Shown: piece by piece, positions 1 through 6,138 of the stretch
Layout: every line of letters starts with the position of its first letter
How positions within the stretch are numbered: the first letter of the stretch is position 1
Origin: an uncultured Collinsella sp.
Lineage (GTDB): Bacteria; Actinomycetota; Coriobacteriia; Coriobacteriales; Coriobacteriaceae
Length of the DNA stretch: 7,132 bases
Assembly (NCBI GenBank): GCA_902465015.1
Contig: CABQLK010000064.1
Coordinates: 1 to 7,132, forward strand
Reading direction: 5' to 3'
The notes under the pieces: model-generated
Databases searched by the model: none
What the model was told of the DNA's origin: nothing
Seen by the model: the letters and a program-made list of their open reading frames with translations, nothing else
Translations under genes and position numbers: made by a program

Positions 1-72
1 CTTCTCATAGGGGGAGCCATCGGAACCGGATTGGCTTTCAACTGTATTCGCGACAAGCGTTGTAAAATCTAG
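1..72 (+). CDS. Possible C-terminal fragment of an upstream gene, hydrophobic tail
   Basis: The first forward frame is open from the window edge to a TAG at 70-72 and reads as 23 residues, beginning LLIGGAIGTGLAFNCIRDKR. A hydrophobic, glycine-rich stretch followed by a short basic tail would suit the last membrane segment and cytosolic end of an integral membrane protein. The fragment is too short to assign a family, and the open frame could be chance. It is included because the stretch before the next gene has a hairpin (79-111) just after this stop, as expected at a gene end. Function unknown. Confidence 0.3.
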   Translation, partial: LLIGGAIGTGLAFNCIRDKRCKI

Positions 73-78
73 TGAGAC

Positions 79-111
79 GAGCATCCCGGTTGCTCCAGCG
101 CTTCGATGCTC
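79..111 (+). terminator. Weak hairpin after the left-edge reading frame
   Basis: GAGCATC (79-85) pairs with GATGCTC (105-111) across a 19-nt loop. The sequence after it, TGGTCTTTA, has only a short T-rich stretch. It lies 7 nt past the stop of the left-edge fragment, so it could help end that transcript. The long loop and poor T-tract make this a weak call. Confidence 0.2.
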
Positions 112-183
112 TGGTCTTTAGCGCCTTTCGTTCAGTGGGGGACTGACCGCAAGCGGCGTAAACAAGAAAGGGGACAAGCGTAA

Positions 184-2307
184 ATGAAAGCAACCGAGGC
201 GAATCTGCTCGACCTTATGGGCGTGGCGAAGATGCAGTTCGTCATTCCCGTGTACCAGCGAGTTTACTCGTGGAGTGTGAAAGAGTGCGAGGTGCTTTGG
301 GATGACGTCATGCGCGCTGGCCGTGATGGCGCATCGCACTTCGTGGGGTCGATGCTCTATATCCCCGAGTCCGAGAGCTCTGCCACGAGTATCTCGCGAG
401 TGCTTCTGATTGACGGACAGCAGCGTCTGACGACGTTTTCGTTGATGATTGCTGCCTTGGCTGACTATCTGGAGAGTAATCCCGACAAGGCTGGCTTCCT
501 TGGCGATCTCAAGATTTCGGCGCTGCGGAAGAACTACCTCTTTAACGATGACGACTACAACGGTCTAGCGCGCTACAAATTGGTGCTCTCGCAGGACGAT
601 AAAGAGACGCTGTTCTCCATCGTATCTAGATCTCCCGTGCCGGATGAAAAATCGGATCGTATCGTCGAGAACCACGCGTTCTTCCGTGAAAAGATGCACG
701 GGAAATCATTCGACCCTGCAAGGCTTTGGGCGGGGCTAAACCGCGTGCAGGTCATCGACACTAAGCTCACCGCTGGCGTCGATAATGCCCAGCTCATATT
801 TGAGTCCATGAACTCCAAGGGTAAGCCGCTCACGCCTATCGACCTCATTCGTAACTACGTTCTTATGTCGCTTCCCAACGACGAACAGACCAAGCTCTAC
901 GAGGGTTACTGGCATCCGCTCGAGCGCTTGTTCGGAAAAGGCGGCGAAGAAGAGTTCAATGCATTTATCTGGTACTGGCTGTGGCTTAAAGTTCCCAATA
1001 GGATGCCGAAGGAGAACGAGGCCTACTACGAGTTTAAGCGCTATTTCGCCGACGACTACGATGGTGACACCGAGGGTCTGCTTAAGGAGCTGCGCGGGTA
1101 TGCACATAGATACGCCAGTCTGTTCCTTGGTAAGGAGGAGGACGACGGACTGCGCCGAGTGTTCGGCAGAATCGTAAGCCTCGACGTGAAGCAGATAAGG
1201 CCCCTCTTAATGTTGCTTTATTCGGTTTACGAGGGGAATGGACTAGACCGCAATGCGTTTTTACGTATCTGCGAGACTATCGAGTCGTTTCTGTTCAGGC
1301 GAGCGGTTTGCGGCAGACTTACCACGGGCCTAAATAATTTCTTTGCCGGCATGTATCGCAATCTCGAGCAGCAGGACGATATCGAGGAGTACGTTACGGC
1401 GATGCTCCTTATCCACAGCAGCGGTATGACCGCATACTTTCCGACAGACGAGCATTTTGTCGAGGAGTTTAAGACGCGTGACTGCTACAACCGCTTCTCT
1501 AAAAAGCGCTATTACCTGGAACGCATGGAGAACTGGCACCACCCGAAGGAGTCCATCTCAGCCGACGATTACCAGATCGAGCACATCATGCCCCAGACGA
1601 TCGATGATGAGCACGGCTGGAAGGAATCGCTTGGTGAGAACTGGGAAGACGTCCACGACAGGCTGTGCAACAACTTGGGAAATCTTACGCTGACGGGCTA
1701 CAACCAGGAGTACTCAAACCGGTCGTTCTCGGACAAGCTCAATCTGCCTGACGTCGGATTTAAGTGCAGCCCGCTCTACCTAAACAAATCGATTGTCTCG
1801 CATGAAAAATGGGGTGAGGAAGAGATTGGGCAGCGCGCGGACGAGCTGGCGAAAGAAGCGTGCGAGATATGGAAGTATCCCGACCTTCCGGCAGACGTCG
1901 TCGACAAGTACCGTCCTTCTCGTGGGGAGTCTGACGAGGCTCCTGTCTGGACTCTGCGGGAGAACCACCCCACCTTTGCCGAAGGTGGGCTCAACCAGAA
2001 ACTTTTCGATGAGGTGCGCGAGTCCGTTCTGAGTGGTAACCCTTCGTGGGAGTCCTACATAGCTAAGTACTATGTAGGCTTCAGGTCGGGCAAGCGAAAA
2101 CTGCATGCCGTGCTAGAAGGCAGGACCAGCAACGGTGGTTGGATTGCCGTTGGCTTGGCAAAGAGTGTGGATGATCTAACGGATCCAGAGGATATGTGCC
2201 AGGACAAGCGTACGCAGGGTGGATTTGGCCCGGGCTTACCCACTTACGTTGCGCTTCGGAATGTCGATGACATTCCTGCGGTGCTCGATCTCATAAAGCA
2301 GTGCTAG
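184..2307 (+). CDS. DUF262-DUF1524 (GmrSD/BrxU/SspE-type) nuclease with C-terminal DUF5655-like domain
   Basis: Probable modification-dependent restriction nuclease of 707 residues. The N-terminal DUF262 domain shows IPVYQRVYSW (21-30) and DGQQRLTT (77-84), the ParB-like nucleotide-binding/hydrolysis signature of GmrS. A long, mostly helical middle follows. The DUF1524 His-Me-finger (HNH) nuclease has EHIMPQ with H467, then GNLTLT (499-504), N507 and SNRSFSDK (511-518), so its catalytic region looks complete. The last ~100 residues (about 605-706) resemble DUF5655: a KYYVGFRSGKRK stretch, then a D-x3-C-x-D pattern and a final VDDIPAVLDLIKQ helix. Relatives with fused DUF262-DUF1524 are NTP-regulated enzymes that cut phage DNA carrying glucosylated hydroxymethylcytosine, or restrict phage in phosphorothioate systems; the target here is unknown. 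AAAGGGG (167-173) lies 10 nt before ATG. No methylase or dnd/ssp gene is adjacent in the window. It uses AGA, AGG and ATA codons, rare in the right-hand genes, suggesting transfer. Confidence 0.9.
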   Translation: MKATEANLLDLMGVAKMQFVIPVYQRVYSWSVKECEVLWDDVMRAGRDGASHFVGSMLYIPESESSATSISRVLLIDGQQRLTTFSLMIAALADYLESNPDKAGFLGDLKISALRKNYLFNDDDYNGLARYKLVLSQDDKETLFSIVSRSPVPDEKSDRIVENHAFFREKMHGKSFDPARLWAGLNRVQVIDTKLTAGVDNAQLIFESMNSKGKPLTPIDLIRNYVLMSLPNDEQTKLYEGYWHPLERLFGKGGEEEFNAFIWYWLWLKVPNRMPKENEAYYEFKRYFADDYDGDTEGLLKELRGYAHRYASLFLGKEEDDGLRRVFGRIVSLDVKQIRPLLMLLYSVYEGNGLDRNAFLRICETIESFLFRRAVCGRLTTGLNNFFAGMYRNLEQQDDIEEYVTAMLLIHSSGMTAYFPTDEHFVEEFKTRDCYNRFSKKRYYLERMENWHHPKESISADDYQIEHIMPQTIDDEHGWKESLGENWEDVHDRLCNNLGNLTLTGYNQEYSNRSFSDKLNLPDVGFKCSPLYLNKSIVSHEKWGEEEIGQRADELAKEACEIWKYPDLPADVVDKYRPSRGESDEAPVWTLRENHPTFAEGGLNQKLFDEVRESVLSGNPSWESYIAKYYVGFRSGKRKLHAVLEGRTSNGGWIAVGLAKSVDDLTDPEDMCQDKRTQGGFGPGLPTYVALRNVDDIPAVLDLIKQC

Positions 2308-2313
2308 GTTGAA

Positions 2314-2336
2314 GGCCGGGAATCTAGTTCCCGGCC
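2314..2336. terminator. 9-bp GC-rich hairpin between convergent genes
   Basis: GGCCGGGAA (2314-2322) pairs perfectly with TTCCCGGCC (2328-2336) around a TCTAG loop. It starts 6 nt after the stop of the DUF262-DUF1524 gene and 38 nt past the stop of the convergent minus-strand gene, the usual place for a shared terminator. Neither side has a real T-run (CTTGCC on the plus side, TTCAACC on the minus side), so it is not a textbook intrinsic terminator. Confidence 0.55.
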
Positions 2337-2374
2337 CTTGCCAGCTCAAAATCGTCGATGGCTCGTCCGCCCGT

Positions 2375-2668
2375 CTACACCCTTACGATCCTGCGGGCCG
2401 CACTCAGCAGCTCGTACTCCCTCTGGCTCCACTGGTACAGCTCGGTCGCGCGTACGGCGTCGCGGCACAGGTCCAGAAACACCTCGGCGCCCTCGCAGAA
2501 GCACTCGCGGGCAAAGGCGCCGGATCCGTCCGCAACGCACGCGCCGTCGGCAAAGAGCTTCCAGCTGGACGGCTCGCGCGAGTCGTCTCCGAGCAGCTTG
2601 ATCTGCAGAACATGTGGGCCGCCAGCGGCACATGGCCCTTCTTCCAACGCCTGCACCGTAAAGCGCAT
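2375..2668 (-). CDS. Small hypothetical protein, 97 residues
   Basis: I do not recognise a family. The protein is soluble-looking, with four cysteines, no membrane segment and no signal peptide. It reads as a compact fold: a strand-rich N-terminal half (MRFTVQALE, then HVLQIKLLG and SWKLFADG) and a helical C-terminal half (FCEGAEVFLDLCRDAVRAT, then YQWSQREYELLSAARRI). It is preferred over overlapping frames because its codons mostly end in G or C, as in the native genes, and its composition is protein-like. It is convergent with the DUF262-DUF1524 gene and shares the 2314-2336 hairpin. No Shine-Dalgarno sequence precedes ATG; instead a TATACT lies 12 nt upstream, which would give a very short or absent leader. 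A later in-frame start is not available without losing most of the protein. Confidence 0.65.
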   Translation of the reverse strand: MRFTVQALEEGPCAAGGPHVLQIKLLGDDSREPSSWKLFADGACVADGSGAFARECFCEGAEVFLDLCRDAVRATELYQWSQREYELLSAARRIVRV

Positions 2669-2680
2669 CTGGAGGGACAG

Positions 2681-2686
2681 AGTATA
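2681..2686 (-). promoter_or_regulatory. Candidate -10 box, near-leaderless start for the 97-residue gene
   Basis: TATACT on the minus strand ends 12 nt before the ATG at 2668. With a normal start site 5-9 nt downstream, the mRNA would begin only a few bases before the ATG, which fits the missing Shine-Dalgarno sequence. No good -35 hexamer is seen at 16-18 nt spacing, so the promoter may need an activator. Confidence 0.35.
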
Positions 2687-2691
2687 AAATC

Positions 2692-2735
2692 CGGAAAAGT
2701 GTCGAAATAGGCACCTTAAAACTTCGGAAAAGTGT
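2692..2735. repeat. 11-bp direct repeat CGGAAAAGTGT, two copies 33 bp apart
   Basis: CGGAAAAGTGT occurs at 2692-2702 and again at 2725-2735 (ACACTTTTCCG on the minus strand). The 33-bp period is about three helical turns, so both copies would face the same side of the DNA. They sit 23 and 56 bp upstream of the start codon of the 97-residue gene, and the nearer copy falls between the candidate -10 box and its -35 position. A tandem protein-binding site is the simplest reading; no factor is identified. Confidence 0.5.
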
Positions 2736-2805
2736 AGTTGGATGACAAAACAGCACTTAGAAGCCGATGCTGGATGCGGGATCCTGCGGCTGCCTTCAGC
2801 CCTCG

Positions 2806-3795
2806 CTACTCGTCGTCTCCGTCGTTGGGGTCGCCCTTGAGGGTGTTGATGTCCAGGTACTGGTTATCGTCCTCTTTTTGCTGGGTTTCCGACTCCGCTT
2901 GGGTGGGGCCGCGGAACAGCTGGAATCCCTCAAACGCAATGGCGCCGAGCAGGGCAATGACAATGGCGATAAAGGCAACCTTGACTGCCTGCGGAAATTC
3001 CGAGAAACGCAGCGCCTTTTCCTCGGCGTAATAATCGGCGAAGCGCTCTTCGCCCGTACTTTTGGTATACGCCGGCGCGGACGCGGCCTCCGGGTCATAT
3101 TCCGGTGCGGGCGTGGCAGCGTACGGATCGTTGAGATAATCGCTCGATGCGGTGCCATAATCCTCAGTCTCGATGCGACCGTTGCCAGCATAGCCATCGG
3201 AATAATCGGAATATGCCGCACCGTCCTCATGGTCCGCGGCGCCCGTGTTGGCGGCAAAAAGCGGGTTAACTGGAACGTCGAGCGCCGGCATGCCGGTAGA
3301 GGTCTCATCCAGATCGGCTGCAGCCCAGGAATCGTAGGCAACCTGATGGGCAACGGGCTCATCGAGCCTTGCGACCGGAGGCTTGCGTGCCGCAGGAACA
3401 GGCAACTGCTGGGCGCTGTACATAACAGTGCTGTCGGCCGATTTGCCCTGCGTCGCTGCTGCGAGAAATGCCGCCGTCTCGGATGGGTCACTTGCGGGGC
3501 GGGGAGCGGGCGTGGGCGCCGAAGTGGGTGCGGGTGTAGGCGCGGGCGTCGAAACAGCCGACTGCGCAGGAGTCGGCGCAGATGCGGTCTTAGGCGCAAG
3601 TGCGGGATTGGGGCTTGACGGGTGAGCCCCGCCGCCGCCCATGAGTTCGTCGGCGGTCCACGGGCGATCATCCATCACATCGTCAAGGCTCAGCGAAAAC
3701 AGGTCGTCTTCACCCTCATCGAACATGCGGTGCACATGTCCACCAATTGCCGGAATCAATCCGCGACCGGTGCATGATGCCTTGCTCAACGCCAT
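2806..3795 (-). CDS. Pro/Ala-rich single-pass membrane protein, unknown function, 329 residues
   Basis: The N-terminal ~60 residues include an acidic segment (MFDEGEDDLFSLSLDDVMDD) and then WTADELMGGGG. A low-complexity APTPAPTSAPTPAP linker follows, then a long Ala/Asp/Tyr-rich region likely to be disordered. One membrane segment lies at about 270-288 (AVKVAFIAIVIALLGAIAF), followed by a 40-residue acidic tail ending DPNDGDDE. With no signal peptide, the large N-terminal part is probably cytosolic and the short tail outside. The start at 3795 is chosen because AAAGGA (3805-3810) lies 9 nt upstream and a TATAAT box lies at 3830-3835; a longer frame to 3891 would run across that promoter. It lies 123 bp downstream of the regulator gene on the same strand but has its own promoter. 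No enzymatic motif is visible. A scaffold or envelope-associated role is only a guess. Confidence 0.75.
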   Translation of the reverse strand: MALSKASCTGRGLIPAIGGHVHRMFDEGEDDLFSLSLDDVMDDRPWTADELMGGGGAHPSSPNPALAPKTASAPTPAQSAVSTPAPTPAPTSAPTPAPRPASDPSETAAFLAAATQGKSADSTVMYSAQQLPVPAARKPPVARLDEPVAHQVAYDSWAAADLDETSTGMPALDVPVNPLFAANTGAADHEDGAAYSDYSDGYAGNGRIETEDYGTASSDYLNDPYAATPAPEYDPEAASAPAYTKSTGEERFADYYAEEKALRFSEFPQAVKVAFIAIVIALLGAIAFEGFQLFRGPTQAESETQQKEDDNQYLDINTLKGDPNDGDDE

Positions 3796-3829
3796 TCTGT
3801 CCCATCCTTTCGAAATACTAATGACATCG

Positions 3830-3835
3830 ATTATA
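3830..3835 (-). promoter_or_regulatory. Consensus -10 box (TATAAT) for the membrane protein gene
   Basis: A perfect TATAAT on the minus strand lies 34 nt before the ATG at 3795. It would start transcription near 3823 and leave a leader of about 28 nt carrying the AAAGGA ribosome site. The -35 position (ACCGAG at 17-nt spacing) matches the consensus poorly. The box argues that the membrane protein gene is transcribed independently of the regulator gene. Confidence 0.5.
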
Positions 3836-3918
3836 TGGAACTTCCCAAGCGGCTCGGTCTTGGATTCGTGCTTTCCAGAACTCGCGCCCAAAAGGGGAGG
3901 GGCAATCCAGGCGAGTGC

Positions 3919-4572
3919 CTACTTGTCGCCGGCCGCCGCCTTGGCCTCATTGAGGTAGCTATAGAAGCTGTACTTGGAGATGCCAAAGAACTCGCAGGCG
4001 CGCTCGCTCGACTTGGAAATGAGGAAGGCACCGCGACGGTCGAGGTAGCCAATGGCACGAATGCGCTCATCTTTGGTCATGAGTGCCGCGGGCTTGCCCA
4101 CAAACTGCTCGCACTCGTGCAGCAGGTCCTCGAGCAGGTCGCCGATGTTCTTGGTAATGGGCTCGGGCTCGGTATAGCCCGTGCCGCCGGTGCCGGTAAA
4201 GGCGTCGAGCGAACGCTCAAAAGCCTTCATAAGCGTAATGTCAAAGTTGATGCCCAAAATGCCGACGGGCTTGCCCTCGTCGTTGCGGATAAAGATGGTC
4301 GAGGACTTGAGCAGCTTGCCATCGGTGGTTTTGGTGAGGTATGGCTCGCGGTCGTGCACGTCGGTGGTGCCCTCGTGCATGGACTCAAACACAATATGGC
4401 TGGGGCCGTCACCCAGTTTGCGCCCGCTGACGTGGCCGTTTTCGATCACTACGATGGAGTGGTCCACGTCCTCGGTCTCCAGATCGTGGACGACGACTTC
4501 GCAGTTGGGGCCAAATTGGAGCGCCAGACCGTGTGCGAGGCGCTTGTAAAACTCAATCTGTGCGGGGGTCAT
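3919..4572 (-). CDS. YheO/DauR-family transcriptional regulator (PAS-like sensor plus HTH)
   Basis: A 217-residue DNA-binding regulator, close to the usual 210-240 for YheO-like proteins. The N-terminal YheO-type PAS-like domain covers about residues 1-125: FGPNCEVVVHDL, then IVVIENGHVSGRKLGDGP, then the closing strand GKPVGILGINFDIT. A variable Gly/Thr/Pro linker follows. The C-terminal HTH_22-type domain begins near 165 (MTKDERIRAIGYLDRRGAF) and includes ERACEFFGISKYSFYSYL as the helix-turn-helix. AGGAAGG (4578-4584) sits 5 nt before the chosen ATG; a frame extension to 4647 lacks such a site and would cover the promoter region. It is divergent from dpaL across 277 bp, so it probably controls dpaL and ygeY and perhaps itself. 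DauR of Pseudomonas controls D-arginine catabolism, so an amino-acid or purine-derived ligand is plausible; the ligand here is inference. Confidence 0.88.
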   Translation of the reverse strand: MTPAQIEFYKRLAHGLALQFGPNCEVVVHDLETEDVDHSIVVIENGHVSGRKLGDGPSHIVFESMHEGTTDVHDREPYLTKTTDGKLLKSSTIFIRNDEGKPVGILGINFDITLMKAFERSLDAFTGTGGTGYTEPEPITKNIGDLLEDLLHECEQFVGKPAALMTKDERIRAIGYLDRRGAFLISKSSERACEFFGISKYSFYSYLNEAKAAAGDK

Positions 4573-4599
4573 GGGTGCCTTCCTAAAAATTAGTTTGGG

Positions 4600-4729
4600 C
4601 ACACTTTGCCATAAACCACACTTGACCGCAAACAAATCCATCAACAAGGCAATTCATGACCGTTCGGCGGCGAAAAAGTACCGATTACGGCAACAAACAA
4701 TTCGTTAGGTATGCCAATCAAAAAGTGTG
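4600..4729. promoter_or_regulatory. Three copies of AAGTGTG in the divergent control region
   Basis: AAGTGTG occurs on the minus strand at 4600-4606 and 4617-4623 (17 bp apart, reading CAAAGTGTG and TCAAGTGTG) and on the plus strand at 4723-4729 (AAAAAGTGTG). The first two lie 28-51 bp upstream of the regulator's start codon; the third lies inside the inverted repeat upstream of dpaL. Each copy therefore points towards the gene it precedes. This distribution suits a shared regulator binding both promoters. Confidence 0.35.
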
Positions 4730-4763
4730 ATAGAACATTACTAACAAACTTTTTGTTTGGCAT
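4711..4763. promoter_or_regulatory. 16-bp inverted repeat (15/16), candidate operator upstream of dpaL
   Basis: ATGCCAATCAAAAAGT (4711-4726) is matched by ACTTTTTGTTTGGCAT (4748-4763), whose reverse complement differs at one position. The arms are 21 nt apart and their centres 37 bp apart. The region is much more AT-rich than the genes around it and lies 87-139 bp upstream of the dpaL start. This is the right place for a dimeric or tetrameric regulator, most simply the divergently encoded YheO-type protein. If transcription starts further upstream, the same repeat could fold as an RNA stem, so a purely DNA role is not certain. Confidence 0.55.
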
Positions 4764-4774
4764 CCACATAAAAG

Positions 4775-4803
4775 TTCAGCCGTGTGAATGGGATCGGGCT
4801 GAA
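4775..4803 (+). other. Hairpin in the probable dpaL leader
   Basis: TTCAGCC (4775-4781) pairs with GGCTGAA (4797-4803) with a 15-nt loop. It lies 46-74 nt before the dpaL start codon, probably in the untranslated leader, and does not cover the ribosome site AAGGAG (4836-4841). No known riboswitch class is recognised. It may be a stabilising leader stem or chance. Confidence 0.3.
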
Positions 4804-4849
4804 ACGCGTATGCGGGGGCCGGCAAGAGAGGACTTAAGGAGTTCACCGT

Positions 4850-6064
4850 ATGGCCGATAAGATCCAGTGGGCGGGCAACACGATGCCCAAGAGCGATGAC
4901 AAGCACTTGGGAATCATGAGCCTCGACCACGTGAAGAAGGCCCGTGCCTTCCACCAGTCGTTCCCTCAATATACCGTCACTCCGCTTGCCCGTCTGGACG
5001 GTCAGGCTGCGCGCCTGGGCCTGTCCAACCTGTGCGTTAAGGATGAGAGCTATCGCTTTGGCCTCAACGCCTTTAAGGTCCTGGGCGGCTCGTTTGCCAT
5101 GGCCAACTATATTGCCGACGAGACCGGCAAGGACGTTGCCGACTGCACCTTCGATTACCTGACCTCCGATCAGCTTGCCAAGGACTTTGGCCAGGCTACC
5201 TTCTTTACCGCCACCGACGGCAACCATGGCCGCGGCGTGGCATGGGCTGCCAACAAGCTGGGCCAGAAGGCCGTCGTGCACATGCCCAAGGGTTCCACCA
5301 AGCCCCGCTTTGATAACATCGCCGCCGAGGGCGCCACGGTGACCATCGAAGAGGTCAACTACGACGAGTGCGTGCGCATGGCCGCCGCCGAGGCCGACGC
5401 CTGCGAGCGCGGTGTCATCGTTCAGGACACCGCCTGGGAGGGCTACGAGAAGATTCCGTCCTGGATCATGGAGGGTTACGGCACCATGGCTTCCGAGGCT
5501 GCCGAGCAGCTGCGCGAGATGGCCATCAACCGCCCGACGCACGTGTTTGTCCAGGCTGGCGTGGGTTCGCTCGCTGGCGCCGTGGTGGGCTACTTCACCA
5601 ACCTGTATCCCGATAACCCGCCCACCTTCGTCGTGGTTGAGTGCGCGCCTGCCGCCTGCCTGTACAAGGGCGCTGCCGCCGGCGACGGCGATCCGCGCAT
5701 CGTGGACGGCGACATGCCCTCCATCATGGCCGGTCTGTGCTGCGGCGAGCCCAACATCCTGGGTTGGGATATCCTGCGCAACCATGCCACCGCCTTCGTG
5801 TCCTGCCCCGACTGGGTCACCGCTCGCGGCATGCGCACCCTGGGCGCTCCCGAGAAGGGCGACCCGCGCGTCATCTCCGGCGAGTCCGGCGCTGTGACCA
5901 CCGGCCTGGTCGAGACCCTCATGCTCGATCCCGAGTACGCCGAGCTCAAGGAACTCATCGGCCTGGACAAGACGAGCTCCGTGCTCTGCTTCTCCACGGA
6001 AGGTGACACGGACCCGGATCAGTACCGTCGCATCGTCTGGGAGGGCGAGTATCCGACCTGCTAA
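4850..6064 (+). CDS. dpaL: 2,3-diaminopropionate ammonia-lyase (DpaL/YgeX)
   Basis: PLP-dependent fold-type II lyase that splits D- or L-2,3-diaminopropionate into pyruvate and two ammonia; a soluble cytosolic enzyme. The 404 residues match the family length (about 400). Visible signatures are KDESYRFGLNAFKVLGG, with K76 as the PLP Schiff-base lysine (K77 in E. coli); ATDGNHGRGVAWAA, where D123 corresponds to catalytic D120; VQDTAWEGYEKIPSWIMEGY, where D193 corresponds to D189; VQAGVGSLAG, the PLP-phosphate glycine loop; and CCGEPNILGWDILRN and ISGESGAV near the end. The constant +4 offset for the two aspartates fits a small insertion after the lysine. AAGGAG (4836-4841) lies 8 nt before ATG. 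Strong G/C-ending codon bias suggests high expression. It is followed 232 bp later by a YgeY-type peptidase, as in the E. coli ygeX-ygeY order, and is divergent from a likely dedicated regulator. Confidence 0.96.
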   Translation: MADKIQWAGNTMPKSDDKHLGIMSLDHVKKARAFHQSFPQYTVTPLARLDGQAARLGLSNLCVKDESYRFGLNAFKVLGGSFAMANYIADETGKDVADCTFDYLTSDQLAKDFGQATFFTATDGNHGRGVAWAANKLGQKAVVHMPKGSTKPRFDNIAAEGATVTIEEVNYDECVRMAAAEADACERGVIVQDTAWEGYEKIPSWIMEGYGTMASEAAEQLREMAINRPTHVFVQAGVGSLAGAVVGYFTNLYPDNPPTFVVVECAPAACLYKGAAAGDGDPRIVDGDMPSIMAGLCCGEPNILGWDILRNHATAFVSCPDWVTARGMRTLGAPEKGDPRVISGESGAVTTGLVETLMLDPEYAELKELIGLDKTSSVLCFSTEGDTDPDQYRRIVWEGEYPTC

Positions 6065-6071
6065 TCGTTGG

Positions 6072-6088
6072 GCGGCGCAACGCGCCGC
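6072..6088 (+). other. GC-rich hairpin just after dpaL
   Basis: GCGGCGC (6072-6078) pairs with GCGCCGC (6082-6088) around an AAC loop, 7 nt after the dpaL stop. The next bases (GCCAAATTCC) contain no T-run, so it is more likely a 3' stabilising or pausing stem than an intrinsic terminator. Confidence 0.4.
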
Positions 6089-6138
6089 GCCAAATTCCTA
6101 TTAGACCCCCTATGTCCTGCAGATGCATGAACCCGGGA

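Noticed and set aside
132..146. Small stem TCAGT-GGGGG-ACTGA before the nuclease gene
   Set aside because: Five base pairs with a G-only loop are too weak to call a regulatory element. Nothing else in 112-166 could be supported.
2309..2710. Forward 133-residue frame overlapping the 97-residue minus-strand gene
   Set aside because: It starts 1 nt after the nuclease stop without a ribosome site, reads through the terminator hairpin, and has low-complexity composition. The minus-strand frame has the native G/C-ending codon pattern.
2761..2805. Possible terminator after the membrane protein gene
   Set aside because: Only short, interrupted stems can be drawn (for example GGAT/ATCC within AGCCG/CGGCT), and no T-run follows them closely.
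2767..3671. Long frames on both strands opposite or overlapping the membrane protein gene (283 and 291 residues)
   Set aside because: They are extremely Arg/Cys- or Arg/Pro-rich, as expected of shadow frames in high-GC DNA. The 329-residue frame has a ribosome site, a TATAAT box and a clean membrane segment.
4725..4744. Possible CRP/FNR site at GTGTGATAGAACATTACTAA
   Set aside because: Only the left half (TGTGA) matches the consensus. The right half does not resemble TCACA.
4718..5785. 355-residue minus-strand frame antisense to dpaL
   Set aside because: Its Gly/Val/His-rich composition arises from the third-position bias of dpaL. dpaL itself carries full catalytic motifs.
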